Assembly: GCA_905235165.1 (NCBI GenBank)
Contig: CAJOKK010000058.1
Location: forward strand, 1-11,391
Source of the DNA: an uncultured Atopobiaceae bacterium
GTDB lineage: Bacteria > Actinomycetota > Coriobacteriia > Coriobacteriales > Atopobiaceae
Direction of reading: 5' to 3'
Length of the DNA: 11,391 nt
Positions within the stretch are counted from its first letter, which is position 1. The number at the start of each line of letters is the position of its first letter. Shown here piece by piece: positions 1 to 6,257 of the stretch. The notes under the pieces were generated by a model. The model did not search any database and had not been told where the DNA came from. It saw only the letters and a list, made by a program, of their open reading frames with translations. Both the position numbers and the translations under genes were made by a program.

Positions 1-190
1 GCAAATCTTCTGCGACGGTGAGGAGCGCAGGCGCGGCGGGAGCGAGGACTTGTCCGAGCGAGCGGAGCGAGCGAGTCCCGCAGCTGCCGCGCCGAAGCGA
101 CGAACGCCCTTGTCGCAGTGTTTGCGCAGGCCTCCCGGCCGACTCGCCGTCCCCGGCTGAAAGCCAGGCTCGGGCCGTTCCTCCGTTCAC
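1..190. other. Intergenic region upstream of pyr leader, no gene seen
   Basis: No open frame here has a ribosome binding site and a recognisable product. The only long frame (18-371) translates to a low-complexity Arg/Ser/Pro-rich string derived from the GAGCGAGCG element and runs through the attenuator, so it is judged spurious. Besides the palindrome at 31-92 there are short hairpins: GGCC-tccc-GGCC at 129-140 and GGCT-gaa-AGCC at 155-165. Neither has a T tract. Confidence 0.5.
31..92. repeat. GC-rich imperfect palindrome with tandem GAGCGAGCG
   Basis: Two nested inverted repeats are visible. GCGCGGC (31-37) pairs with GCCGCGC (86-92), and GGACT (46-50) pairs with AGTCC (74-78). The apex contains two direct copies of GAGCGAGCG (56-64 and 65-73). 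No T tract follows, so it does not look like an intrinsic terminator. It resembles the interspersed GC-rich palindromes found between genes in many high-GC genomes. Whether it is repeated elsewhere cannot be seen from one copy. It may be the trailing structure of an upstream gene outside the window. Confidence 0.5.
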
Positions 191-215
191 GTCTCGTACC
201 GTTCATATGCGACGC

Positions 216-244
216 TTGCCGCAAAGTGAGCTCGTCGCTATGAT
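216..244 (+). promoter_or_regulatory. Candidate sigma70-type promoter of the pyr operon
   Basis: A -35-like TTGCCG (216-221) and a -10-like TATGAT (239-244) are separated by exactly 17 bp. They match the consensus at 4/6 and 5/6 positions. The predicted transcription start is near 251, four bases before the PyrR-binding hairpin at 255-285. This placement fits a short attenuator leader. The element lies inside a dyad (203-243), so a longer transcript from an unseen upstream promoter is an alternative. Confidence 0.5.
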
Positions 245-254
245 GAACTTGCTA

Positions 255-365
255 CCTTTAAGCGCGGTACGAGATGCCCGCAAGGCGCACATACAGAGAC
301 GTAACTGCTCCCTATGCAGCACCCTTGGATGCCTCGTGCCACGTTTGTTGGCTGAGGCGTTTTTT
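255..365 (+). promoter_or_regulatory. PyrR-responsive transcription attenuator leader
   Basis: Three mutually exclusive RNA folds can be drawn. (1) The anti-antiterminator hairpin 255-285 has CCUU pairing with AAGG, a 5' UAA bulge, GCG pairing with CGC, and GGUA pairing with UGCC around a CGAGA loop. It resembles the Bacillus PyrR-binding loop, with CCUUUAA at the 5' base, GAGA in the loop and AAGG at the 3' base. (2) The antiterminator pairs 259-273 with 333-347: 14 of 15 positions pair, counting G-U, with one C-A mismatch at 265/341. (3) The terminator is 329-360 plus its T tract. In the known Bacillus mechanism, UMP-bound PyrR stabilises fold 1, which frees the terminator. At low UMP the antiterminator forms and the operon is read. 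The adjacent pyrR gene supports the call. The loop deviates from the strict published consensus, so PyrR binding itself is inferred. Confidence 0.8.
329..365 (+). terminator. Intrinsic terminator in pyr leader (attenuator)
   Basis: GCCTC (331-335) pairs with GAGGC (354-358). A small internal loop follows, then GCC (338-340) pairs with GGC (350-352) around a 9-nt loop. A-U and G-U pairs at 329-330/359-360 extend the base. Six T residues (360-365) follow. It lies between the promoter and the pyrR ribosome binding site (GGGAGGAG, 371-378), so it must be conditional. Its 5' arm is also the 3' strand of the antiterminator helix. Confidence 0.8.
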
Positions 366-382
366 GTTTAGGGAGGAGTGCT

Positions 383-949
383 ATGGGCAACGCAAGCCTA
401 AAGGCCCAGATCATGGACGAACGCGCGGTCGACCGGGCCATTACGCGAATCGCGCACGAGATTATCGAGCATAACGAGGGTGCCGAGGGCATCGCCCTTG
501 TGGGCATCCAGCGTCGTGGCGTGCCCATTGCCGAGCGCCTGGCCGACAAGATCGAGGCCATCGAGAACGTGCGTCCCAACGTGGGCAAGCTCGACATCAG
601 CTTCTATCGAGACGACTTCTCGCAGCACGTCGCCCCGGTTCGCCATGCCACCGAAGTGCTCTTCGACATCAACGGCGCAGACATCGTCCTCGTTGATGAC
701 GTGCTCTACACCGGCAGGACCGTCCGCTCGGCGCTTGACGCCCTTGTCGACTTCGGTCGTCCCAAGACGGTGCAGCTTGCCGTCATGGTTGACCGTGGCC
801 ATCGCGAGCTTCCCATTCGTGCCGACTACGTGGGAAAGAACGTTCCGTCCGCCAAGGAAGAGGACGTTCGCGTGTGCATCGAGCCCCTTGACGACAAGGA
901 CGCCGTCGAGATCTGGGCTATCGACAAGAACGCAGGAGGTGAGCAGTAA
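383..949 (+). CDS. pyrR: Bifunctional PyrR: pyr operon attenuation regulator / uracil phosphoribosyltransferase
   Basis: Cytosolic RNA-binding regulator of pyrimidine synthesis. In the family, PyrR senses UMP versus PRPP and binds the pyr leader RNA; many members also convert uracil and PRPP to UMP. The 188-aa product matches the usual length of about 180-190 aa. The type I phosphoribosyltransferase PRPP loop is clear at residues 100-113 (DIVLVDDVLYTGRT). The conserved PyrR segment VDRGHRELPIRADYVGKN lies at about 136-153, and the basic stretch GIQRRGVPIAERL at 41-53. The ATG is preceded by GGGAGGAG (371-378). As first gene it sits directly after its presumed target, the attenuator at 255-365. 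The stop codon overlaps the pyrB start by one base (TAATG). Confidence 0.95.
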   Translation: MGNASLKAQIMDERAVDRAITRIAHEIIEHNEGAEGIALVGIQRRGVPIAERLADKIEAIENVRPNVGKLDISFYRDDFSQHVAPVRHATEVLFDINGADIVLVDDVLYTGRTVRSALDALVDFGRPKTVQLAVMVDRGHRELPIRADYVGKNVPSAKEEDVRVCIEPLDDKDAVEIWAIDKNAGGEQ

Positions 950-1872
950 TGCTTTCCGTCAAACACCTCATGGACACGACGAGCCTGACGGCCGACGACA
1001 TCACGCAGATCCTCGATACGGCTAAGTCCTTCGACCCGATCGTCAACGGCCGTGACATCAAGAAGGTCCCGGCGTTGCGCGGCCGCACCATCGTCAACCT
1101 CTTCCTTGAGCCGTCTACCCGTACCTTGAAGAGCTTCGAGCTCGCCGAGAAGCGCCTCTCTGCCGACTCCATCTCCATGGGCGGCGCGACCTCCTCGGTC
1201 GTCAAGGGCGAGAGCCTCACCGACACCATCCAGACCATCGACGCCATGAAGGTCGACATGTTCGTCGTGCGTGCCCGCCTGGCCGGCACGCCCCAGAAGG
1301 TGACCGAGAACACCGACGCCGTCGTCATCAACGGCGGTGACGGCAAGCACCAGCACCCCACGCAGGCCATGCTCGACCTCTACACCATCCGCGAGCACTT
1401 CGGCCACCTGGACGGCCTCAAGGTCGCCATCGTTGGCGACTTGGCCCACAGCCGCGTGTGCGGCTCGCTCGCGCCCGCGCTCAAGACCATGGGCGCCGAG
1501 GTCACGCTGGTGGCGCCGCCCACCTTCCAAGTTGGCGACCCGTCTTGGTTTGGCTGCAAGCAGACCAACCACCTGGACGACGTGATCGAGGACATGGACG
1601 TCGTCTATATGCTGCGCGTGCAGCTGGAGCGCATGGAGGGCGCGGCCATTCCGTCGCGTCGCGAGTACAACCGTCTCTACGGCCTTTCGCTCGAGCGCGA
1701 GGCGCGCATGAAGAAGGACGCCATCATCTGCCATCCTGGCCCGATGAACCGCGGCATGGAGATTGACGCCGAGGTGGCTGACTGTGCCCGCTCGAGGATT
1801 CTTGACCAGGTCAACGCCGGCGTGCTGACCCGTATGGCCGAGATGTACCTGCTTTTGGGAGGAGAGGAATAA
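949..1872 (+). CDS. pyrB: Aspartate carbamoyltransferase catalytic subunit
   Basis: Condenses carbamoyl phosphate with L-aspartate to N-carbamoyl-aspartate, the first committed pyrimidine step. At 307 aa it has normal length. Visible active-site motifs are the carbamoyl-phosphate loop STRT (56-59), K86 in SSVVKGES, HPTQ (136-139), R169 in AHSRV, R223/Q225 in LRVQLER, and HPGPMNRG (262-269). The usual RHP-type motif after the SSVVKG loop reads VVRARLAG (106-113): the arginine is kept but the next residue is Ala instead of His. AGGAGGT (934-940) lies 8 nt before the ATG, which overlaps the pyrR stop. No pyrI regulatory subunit is present. The next gene encodes dihydroorotase, the following enzyme. 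Confidence 0.96.
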   Translation: MLSVKHLMDTTSLTADDITQILDTAKSFDPIVNGRDIKKVPALRGRTIVNLFLEPSTRTLKSFELAEKRLSADSISMGGATSSVVKGESLTDTIQTIDAMKVDMFVVRARLAGTPQKVTENTDAVVINGGDGKHQHPTQAMLDLYTIREHFGHLDGLKVAIVGDLAHSRVCGSLAPALKTMGAEVTLVAPPTFQVGDPSWFGCKQTNHLDDVIEDMDVVYMLRVQLERMEGAAIPSRREYNRLYGLSLEREARMKKDAIICHPGPMNRGMEIDAEVADCARSRILDQVNAGVLTRMAEMYLLLGGEE

Positions 1873-3167
1873 TGGCGTATCTGATCAAGGGCGCCCACGT
1901 CGTCGATCCGCAGCTGTCGCTCGACGAGGTCCTGGACGTTCTCGTTGAGGGCAAGACGATTACCCAGGTGGGCGCTTCGATCGAGGCCGGCGATGGTGTT
2001 GAGGTGATTGACGGCGCGGGCAAGTATCTCGTTCCTGGCCTTGTCGACATGCACGTGCACTTCCGCGATCCGGGCTTCGAGTACAAGGAGACCATCGCGA
2101 GCGGCTCTCGCGCGGCTGCCCACGGCGGCTTCACCGACGTGGCCACCATGCCCAACACCAATCCCGTGACCGACACGGGCGCCGAGATTCGCTACCAGAT
2201 CGACACGGCCCGTCGCGCGGGCCTCGTCCACGTGCGCCCCATGGGCGCGCTCACCCGTGGCGAGAAGGGCGAGTCGCTCTCCGAGATCGGCGACATGGTG
2301 ATGGAGGGCGCGAGCGCCTTTTCCGACGACGGCCATGGCGTGCAGAGCGCCGGCATGATGAAGACCTGCATGGCCTACGTGAGCCAGTTTGACCGCGTGG
2401 TCTGCGCCCACTGCGAGACGGAGAGCCTCTCCGGCAACGGCGTCATCAACTCCGGTCGCGCCGCCACACGCCTGGGCATGTTCGGTTGGCCCCCGCTTGC
2501 CGAGGAGCTCGAGATCTTCCGTGACATCGAGCTGTGCCGCTCCACGGGCTGCGCCCTGCACATCTGCCATATCTCCACGGCCAAGGGCCTCGAGATGGTC
2601 AAGGCCGCCAAGGCCGAGGGCCTGCCGGTGACCTGCGAGGTCACGCCCCACCACCTCTTCCTCAACGACGAGGACATCACCGACGTCTATGACACCAACC
2701 TCAAGATGAACCCGCCCCTGCGCAAGCCCTCCGACATGGAGGCCTTGGTCGAGGGCATCCTGGACGGCTCGATCGACTGCGTCGTCACCGACCATGCACC
2801 CCACGCCAAGCACGAGAAGGACTGCGAGTGGGAGATCGCCTTCTTCGGTACCATCGGCCTGGAGACCTCGCTTCCGCTCATGCTCACGCACCTGGTCTTG
2901 CCGGGCAAGATGAGCTGGAGCCGTCTCGTGGAGGTCATGGCCGTGAATCCGCGCACGCTGCTGCGCTGCGCTCCGGTTAAGATCGAGGCGGGCTCGCAGG
3001 CCGACCTCACCCTCATCGATCCTGCTCTCAAGGTCGACGTCACCGAGAGCTACTTTGTGGGCAAGTCGAAGAACTCGGCCTTCCTGGGCCAGCAGCTCAC
3101 GGGTGCTGCCACCGACGTCCTCATGGTGGGCAAGCGCACGCTTGCCGACGGCAAGGTCGTGGCGTAG
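1872..3167 (+). CDS. pyrC: Dihydroorotase (class I amidohydrolase)
   Basis: Reversibly cyclises N-carbamoyl-aspartate to dihydroorotate, the third pyrimidine step. The 431-aa length fits class I dihydroorotases of about 430 aa. Metal-site motifs are in order: HVH (61-63) within DMHVHFRDPG, SDDG (151-154, the Asp that bridges or binds zinc in this class), H180 in VCAHCE, H233 in ICHIS, and D307 in TDHAPH. The substrate loop NxNPPLR-like sequence KMNPPLRKPSD is at about 278-288. The ATG overlaps the pyrB stop by one base, with GGGAGGAG at 1857-1864 as ribosome binding site. It is followed by a 60-bp gap holding a strong hairpin, the only sizeable gap inside the pyr operon. Confidence 0.96.
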   Translation: MAYLIKGAHVVDPQLSLDEVLDVLVEGKTITQVGASIEAGDGVEVIDGAGKYLVPGLVDMHVHFRDPGFEYKETIASGSRAAAHGGFTDVATMPNTNPVTDTGAEIRYQIDTARRAGLVHVRPMGALTRGEKGESLSEIGDMVMEGASAFSDDGHGVQSAGMMKTCMAYVSQFDRVVCAHCETESLSGNGVINSGRAATRLGMFGWPPLAEELEIFRDIELCRSTGCALHICHISTAKGLEMVKAAKAEGLPVTCEVTPHHLFLNDEDITDVYDTNLKMNPPLRKPSDMEALVEGILDGSIDCVVTDHAPHAKHEKDCEWEIAFFGTIGLETSLPLMLTHLVLPGKMSWSRLVEVMAVNPRTLLRCAPVKIEAGSQADLTLIDPALKVDVTESYFVGKSKNSAFLGQQLTGAATDVLMVGKRTLADGKVVA

Positions 3168-3176
3168 ACGATCCCA

Positions 3177-3206
3177 CCGGGCCCAGGGCCTATGCCCTGG
3201 GCTCGG
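3177..3206 (+). other. Intercistronic 13-bp hairpin between pyrC and pyrK
   Basis: GCCCAGGGC (3181-3189) and GCCCTGGGC (3194-3202) are perfect inverted repeats around a 4-nt loop. CCGG/TCGG flanks extend them to 13 pairs including one G-U. No T tract follows, so it is unlikely to be an intrinsic terminator. It could stabilise the upstream pyrRBC mRNA, act as a processing site, or tune pyrK translation, whose ribosome binding site starts 10 nt downstream. Confidence 0.7.
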
Positions 3207-3215
3207 CACAATGCG

Positions 3216-3224
3216 AAAGGAGGG
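3216..3224 (+). promoter_or_regulatory. pyrK ribosome binding site deciding the ATG at 3228
   Basis: AAAGGAGGG is strongly complementary to the 16S 3' end and lies 3 nt before ATG 3228. The earlier in-frame ATG at 3192 lies inside the 3177-3206 hairpin and has no Shine-Dalgarno sequence, so 3228 is preferred. Confidence 0.8.
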
Positions 3225-3227
3225 CGC

Positions 3228-4064
3228 ATGGCACACACCGACGTGTCTGAGCATCGCTATACGGTGCTTTCCAACGAGCCGGTGGCCGAAGGCGTCAATC
3301 GCCTGCGCATCGAAAGCGATGTGGCCCGCACGATCCGTCCCGGCCAGTTCATGAACCTTCAGGTCTTGGGAGACGCCTCCCACCTGCTGCGCATCCCGCT
3401 TTCCTTCAAGCGTGCCGATGCGGAGAAGAACGAGGTGGAGCTTCTCTTTGCCGTGGTGGGCGAGGGCACGCAGCGCCTCGCCAAGATGGCGGTGGGGGAG
3501 AGCTCGACCCTGGTGGGCCCTTCGGGAAGGGGTTGGTGGCTTCCCGAGCGTGAGGGCCGTGCCCTTCTCGTTGCGGGTGGCATCGGACTTCCTCCCGTGC
3601 TGGCTGCGGCGAGCATGCTTGCCGCAGCCGGTGTGGGCTTTGATGCGATCATCGGCGCGCGTACGGCATCGATGCTGGTTCATCCCGATGTGGATGACGT
3701 GGTGGGCTACGGCATAGCCGATGGCGCCGCCGACGCTTCCGGTGGTTATGATCCCGAGCGGATGGTTCTTGTCGCCACCGATGATGGCACCGCGGGACAT
3801 GCGGGCTTTACGACCGAGATCATGTCAAAGCTCGTCGAGAAGCGCTCCTATGCGCAGGTCTACACCTGCGGTCCCGCCGTCATGATGGCCGGGGTCGCGC
3901 GCCTTGCGAGCGAACGGGGCGTTGACTGTCAGGTCTCGATGGAGCGCATGATGGGTTGCGGCTTTGGTGCCTGCAGCTGCTGCAACGTCGCCCTTGCCAA
4001 GGGCGGCAACGCCCTCTGCTGCCAGGACGGCCCGGTCTTCGACGCTCAGGAGGTGGCGTGGTGA
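3228..4064 (+). CDS. pyrK: Dihydroorotate dehydrogenase B, FAD/2Fe-2S electron-transfer subunit
   Basis: Partner of class 1B PyrD. It passes electrons from dihydroorotate oxidation through FMN, a 2Fe-2S cluster and FAD to NAD+. The 278-aa product has the ferredoxin-reductase-like layout. The flavin-binding motif RIPLSF is at 55-60 and LVGPSGRGW at 95-103. The nucleotide-binding motif AGGIGLPPV is at 116-124 and TCGPAVMM at 213-220. The C-terminal cluster loop is CGFGACSCC (244-252) with a fourth Cys at 265 before QDGPVF, the usual family position. C251 and C264 are extra cysteines beside the ligands. Start 3228 is chosen on its ribosome binding site. The stop overlaps the pyrD GTG start. PyrK presence implies NAD-linked rather than quinone-linked oxidation, common in anaerobic and Gram-positive bacteria. 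Confidence 0.94.
   Translation: MAHTDVSEHRYTVLSNEPVAEGVNRLRIESDVARTIRPGQFMNLQVLGDASHLLRIPLSFKRADAEKNEVELLFAVVGEGTQRLAKMAVGESSTLVGPSGRGWWLPEREGRALLVAGGIGLPPVLAAASMLAAAGVGFDAIIGARTASMLVHPDVDDVVGYGIADGAADASGGYDPERMVLVATDDGTAGHAGFTTEIMSKLVEKRSYAQVYTCGPAVMMAGVARLASERGVDCQVSMERMMGCGFGACSCCNVALAKGGNALCCQDGPVFDAQEVAW
4048..4054 (+). promoter_or_regulatory. pyrD ribosome binding site deciding the GTG at 4061
   Basis: AGGAGGT, inside the end of pyrK, is 6 nt from GTG 4061, giving a GTGA overlap with the pyrK stop. The in-frame ATG at 4076 would have a 21-nt spacing and is less likely. Confidence 0.7.
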
Positions 4065-4987
4065 GTAGCGTGAATATGGCCGTCGACCTCGGCGGCATCA
4101 AGATGAGAAACCCGCTCAACACCGCTTCGGGCACCTTTGGCAACGGCCTGCAGTTCGAGGGCTTCTACGACGTGGGTGCCACCCTTGGCGCCATCACCTG
4201 CAAGGGCGTCGCGGCCGAGCCCTGGGATGGCAATCCCGCGCCGCGTCTGGCCGAGCTCCCCTCGGCCATGCTCAACTCCGTGGGCCTGCAAAATCCCGGC
4301 GTGGAGGGCTTCGTCGAGCGCTACGGCAGCTACCTCACGGGCCTTCGCGAGAAGGGCTGCCAGGTCATCTGCCAGATCGCCGGCCACTCCCTTGACGAGT
4401 ATCGTCGGGCGACCGAGCTCTTCGAGGAGCTCGCGCCCTTCGCCTCGGGCTTCGAGGTGAACATCTCCTGCCCCAACATCGCGGCGGGAGGGGCGGCCAT
4501 GGGCGGTACACCCGCCGCTGCCTCCCAGGTCATGGAGGCAGTGCGACCGCTCACCAAGCGCCCCGTCATCGTCAAGATGGCCCCGCATGACGTGGCCGAG
4601 ATCGGCCGCGCCCTCGAGGCGGCCGGTGCCGACGGCCTGAGCCTCATCAACACCATCCCCGGCATGGCCATCGACGTGCACACGAGGAAATCTCGCGTCT
4701 GCCGCCCGACGGCAGGCGTCTCGGGCCCGGCGATTCATGCCGTGGCCGTGCGTATGGTGTGGGAGTGCGCGCAGGCCGTCTCCATCCCCCTGTGCGGCAT
4801 CGGCGGCGTCGCGACGGGTGCCGATGCCGCAGAGATGATCTTGGCCGGTGCTACCGCGGTTTCCATCGGAACGGCCAACCTGTACGACCCGACCTGCGCG
4901 CCGCGCATCCTCGCCGAGCTTGAGGATTGGGCTGTCGAGCAGGGCGTCTCAGACATCAACGAGCTGATTGGAGCCTTCGAATGCTAA
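4061..4987 (+). CDS. pyrD: Dihydroorotate dehydrogenase B, FMN catalytic subunit (class 1B)
   Basis: Oxidises dihydroorotate to orotate in the cytosol, working with PyrK. The 308-aa TIM-barrel protein carries the class 1 catalytic Cys in NISCPN (C137 from the GTG start). It also has the FMN/substrate segments ASGTFG (22-27), CKGV (47-50), MLNSVGLQNPG (70-80), VKMAP (171-175), LINTIPG (195-201), GIGGV (246-250) and VSIGTANL (267-274). Class 2 membrane enzymes would have Ser at the catalytic position and an N-terminal membrane extension, both absent. GTG start 4061 overlaps the pyrK stop. The C-terminus overlaps the pyrF start by 7 nt. No orotate phosphoribosyltransferase gene (pyrE), needed for the next step, is in this window. 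Confidence 0.95.
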   Translation: MSSVNMAVDLGGIKMRNPLNTASGTFGNGLQFEGFYDVGATLGAITCKGVAAEPWDGNPAPRLAELPSAMLNSVGLQNPGVEGFVERYGSYLTGLREKGCQVICQIAGHSLDEYRRATELFEELAPFASGFEVNISCPNIAAGGAAMGGTPAAASQVMEAVRPLTKRPVIVKMAPHDVAEIGRALEAAGADGLSLINTIPGMAIDVHTRKSRVCRPTAGVSGPAIHAVAVRMVWECAQAVSIPLCGIGGVATGADAAEMILAGATAVSIGTANLYDPTCAPRILAELEDWAVEQGVSDINELIGAFEC

Positions 4988-5706
4988 CAGAAGCACAGGC
5001 ACGCGACGCCATCATCGTCGCCTTGGACTGCGACCGCGACCGCGCCCTCGAGCTGGCCGACGCCCTGGGTGGCAAGGCTGTGTGGGTCAAGGTGGGCATG
5101 ACCCTGTTCTATCGCTATGGGCCTTCCATCGTGGACGAGATGCGCGCCCGCGGGCTTCGCGTCTTCCTCGACCTCAAGCTCCACGACATCCCCTTCCAGA
5201 TTCACGGCGCAGCCTTTTCCGCCTCGCTCACCGGAGCTGACATCCTCTCCATTCATGGCCTGGGTGGCGCCCAGATGATCGCCGAGGGTCGCTCTGGCGT
5301 CGAGGAGGCGGCTGCCGAGCGCGGAGGCGAGCGCACGCGCCTCGTGGCCATCTCGGTCCTGACGAGCATGGATGCCGAGGCCTTGGCCTCCATCGGCGTC
5401 GAGAGTCCCCTTGCCGAGGAGGTCGCGCGCCTGGCATCGCTGGCTGTTGGCGCGGGTTCCGACGGCATCGTCTGCTCGCCCCAGGAGGCGGCCGAGATGC
5501 GTGAGCTTCTTGGTCCCGACGCCCTTATCGTCTGCCCGGGCGTGCGTCCGGCGGGTGCGGAGCTGGGCGACCAGAAGCGTGTCTCGACGCCGTCCGCGAC
5601 CATCGCCGCGGGTGCCTCGAAGCTCGTCATCGGACGTCCCATTACGGGCGCGGAGGACCCCGTCGCGGCTTTCGAGGCCATTGTCGACGAGCTTATGCAG
5701 GTTTAG
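4981..5706 (+). CDS. pyrF: Orotidine 5'-phosphate decarboxylase
   Basis: Converts OMP to UMP, the last step of the pathway. The 241-aa TIM barrel is of the E. coli/Bacillus type, unlike the longer actinobacterial PyrF. The catalytic DxKxxD signature is D64-K66-D69 in LDLKLHDI, with VALD at 13-16 and K37 in VKVG. Phosphate-binding elements are PGVRP (186-190) and GRPIT (218-222). ATG 4981 lies inside the pyrD end and follows GGAG at 4970-4973 with a 7-nt spacing. An in-frame ATG at 4927 would add 18 residues without homology and is rejected. It is the last pyr gene. No convincing terminator follows it. Confidence 0.94.
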   Translation: MLTEAQARDAIIVALDCDRDRALELADALGGKAVWVKVGMTLFYRYGPSIVDEMRARGLRVFLDLKLHDIPFQIHGAAFSASLTGADILSIHGLGGAQMIAEGRSGVEEAAAERGGERTRLVAISVLTSMDAEALASIGVESPLAEEVARLASLAVGAGSDGIVCSPQEAAEMRELLGPDALIVCPGVRPAGAELGDQKRVSTPSATIAAGASKLVIGRPITGAEDPVAAFEAIVDELMQV

Positions 5707-5948
5707 TGCTGGTATTTTATGTGAGGCGTGGGTTCTTCTCGACATAGGTAACTAGCTGGGCATTTGCAAGCGTTTGCGGCTTTGGATTCCATCAATTATT
5801 GTGCTAAGACTGTTTGAAAAGCAAAAGAACCGCAGGAAACACTTGCAAAAAGTCGAGGGTATGGGCAAACTATCGTCTGCACGTCGTTTTACCTGCCGTT
5901 TTGGTAAAGCCCGTGTGAATGAAGCAAAAGATACCGTTTGGAGGAATC
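5707..5948 (+). promoter_or_regulatory. pyrF-mihF spacer with weak promoter candidates and an inverted repeat
   Basis: This 242-bp spacer is clearly lower in GC than its surroundings, which suggests a promoter region for the mihF cluster. Two weak sigma70-like pairs with 17-bp spacing are visible: TTGCGG (5774-5779) with TATTGT (5797-5802), and TTGGAT (5782-5787) with TAAGAC (5805-5810). Neither is strong. TTTACC (5888-5893) and GGTAAA (5903-5908) form a 6-bp inverted repeat 41 bp before the mihF start, a possible operator or leader hairpin. No strong terminator for the pyr operon was found, so read-through into mihF is possible. Confidence 0.35.
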
Positions 5949-6257
5949 ATGCCGTTACCTGAGCTTACTGACGAGCAGCGCAAGGCCGCCCTCGAGAAGG
6001 CTGCCGCCGCGCGCCACGCTCGCGCTGAGCTTCGCGAGAAGATCAAGAAGGGTGAGATTTCCCTCGAGGAGGTTCTCGACTCCGAGGATCCCATCGCTGC
6101 TCGCATGAAGGTCTCCGCCCTCATCGAGTCGCTTCCCGGCTATGGCAAGGCCAAGGCCGCCAAGATCATGGACGAGCTGGGTATTTCCTCTACCCGTCGC
6201 GTGAAGGGCCTTGGCGCCCGTCAGCGCGAGCAGCTCCTCGAGGCGCTTTCGAAGTAG
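5949..6257 (+). CDS. mihF: Actinobacterial integration host factor (mIHF/sIHF family)
   Basis: Nucleoid-associated DNA-binding protein unrelated in sequence to the enterobacterial IHF alpha and beta subunits. In mycobacteria and Streptomyces the family compacts and bends DNA, and in phage L5 it supports integration. The 102-aa product starts MPLPELTDEQRKAALEKAAA, very close to known mIHF N-termini. It has a long basic and acidic helix (about 8-35). The DNA-binding helix-two-turn-helix region is MKVSALIESLPGYGKAKA (53-70) followed by STRRVKGLGARQ (81-92). ATG 5949 is chosen because GGAGG (5940-5944) lies 4 nt upstream; an earlier in-frame ATG at 5919 lacks this. The stop overlaps the gmk GTG (TAGTG). 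Position before gmk-rpoZ is the classic actinobacterial arrangement. Confidence 0.93.
   Translation: MPLPELTDEQRKAALEKAAAARHARAELREKIKKGEISLEEVLDSEDPIAARMKVSALIESLPGYGKAKAAKIMDELGISSTRRVKGLGARQREQLLEALSK

Noticed and set aside
18..371. 117-codon open frame before pyrR
   Set aside because: Low-complexity Arg/Ser/Pro composition from the palindromic repeat, no ribosome binding site, and it runs through the promoter and terminator of the pyr leader.
3192..3227. Earlier ATG start for pyrK
   Set aside because: Falls within the 3177-3206 hairpin and lacks a Shine-Dalgarno, while ATG 3228 has AAAGGAGGG directly upstream.
1677..3800. 707-codon open frame on the minus strand
   Set aside because: Lies antisense to pyrB, pyrC and pyrK. 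It is His/Arg/Ala-rich, as expected from the reverse of high-GC coding sequence, with no motif.
5706..5780. Intrinsic terminator after pyrF
   Set aside because: Only a weak GCAA-gcgt-TTGC dyad (5766-5777) is present and no T tract follows it.
5774..5962. 62-codon open frame between pyrF and mihF
   Set aside because: Overlaps the mihF start in another frame, has no ribosome binding site and encodes no recognisable sequence.
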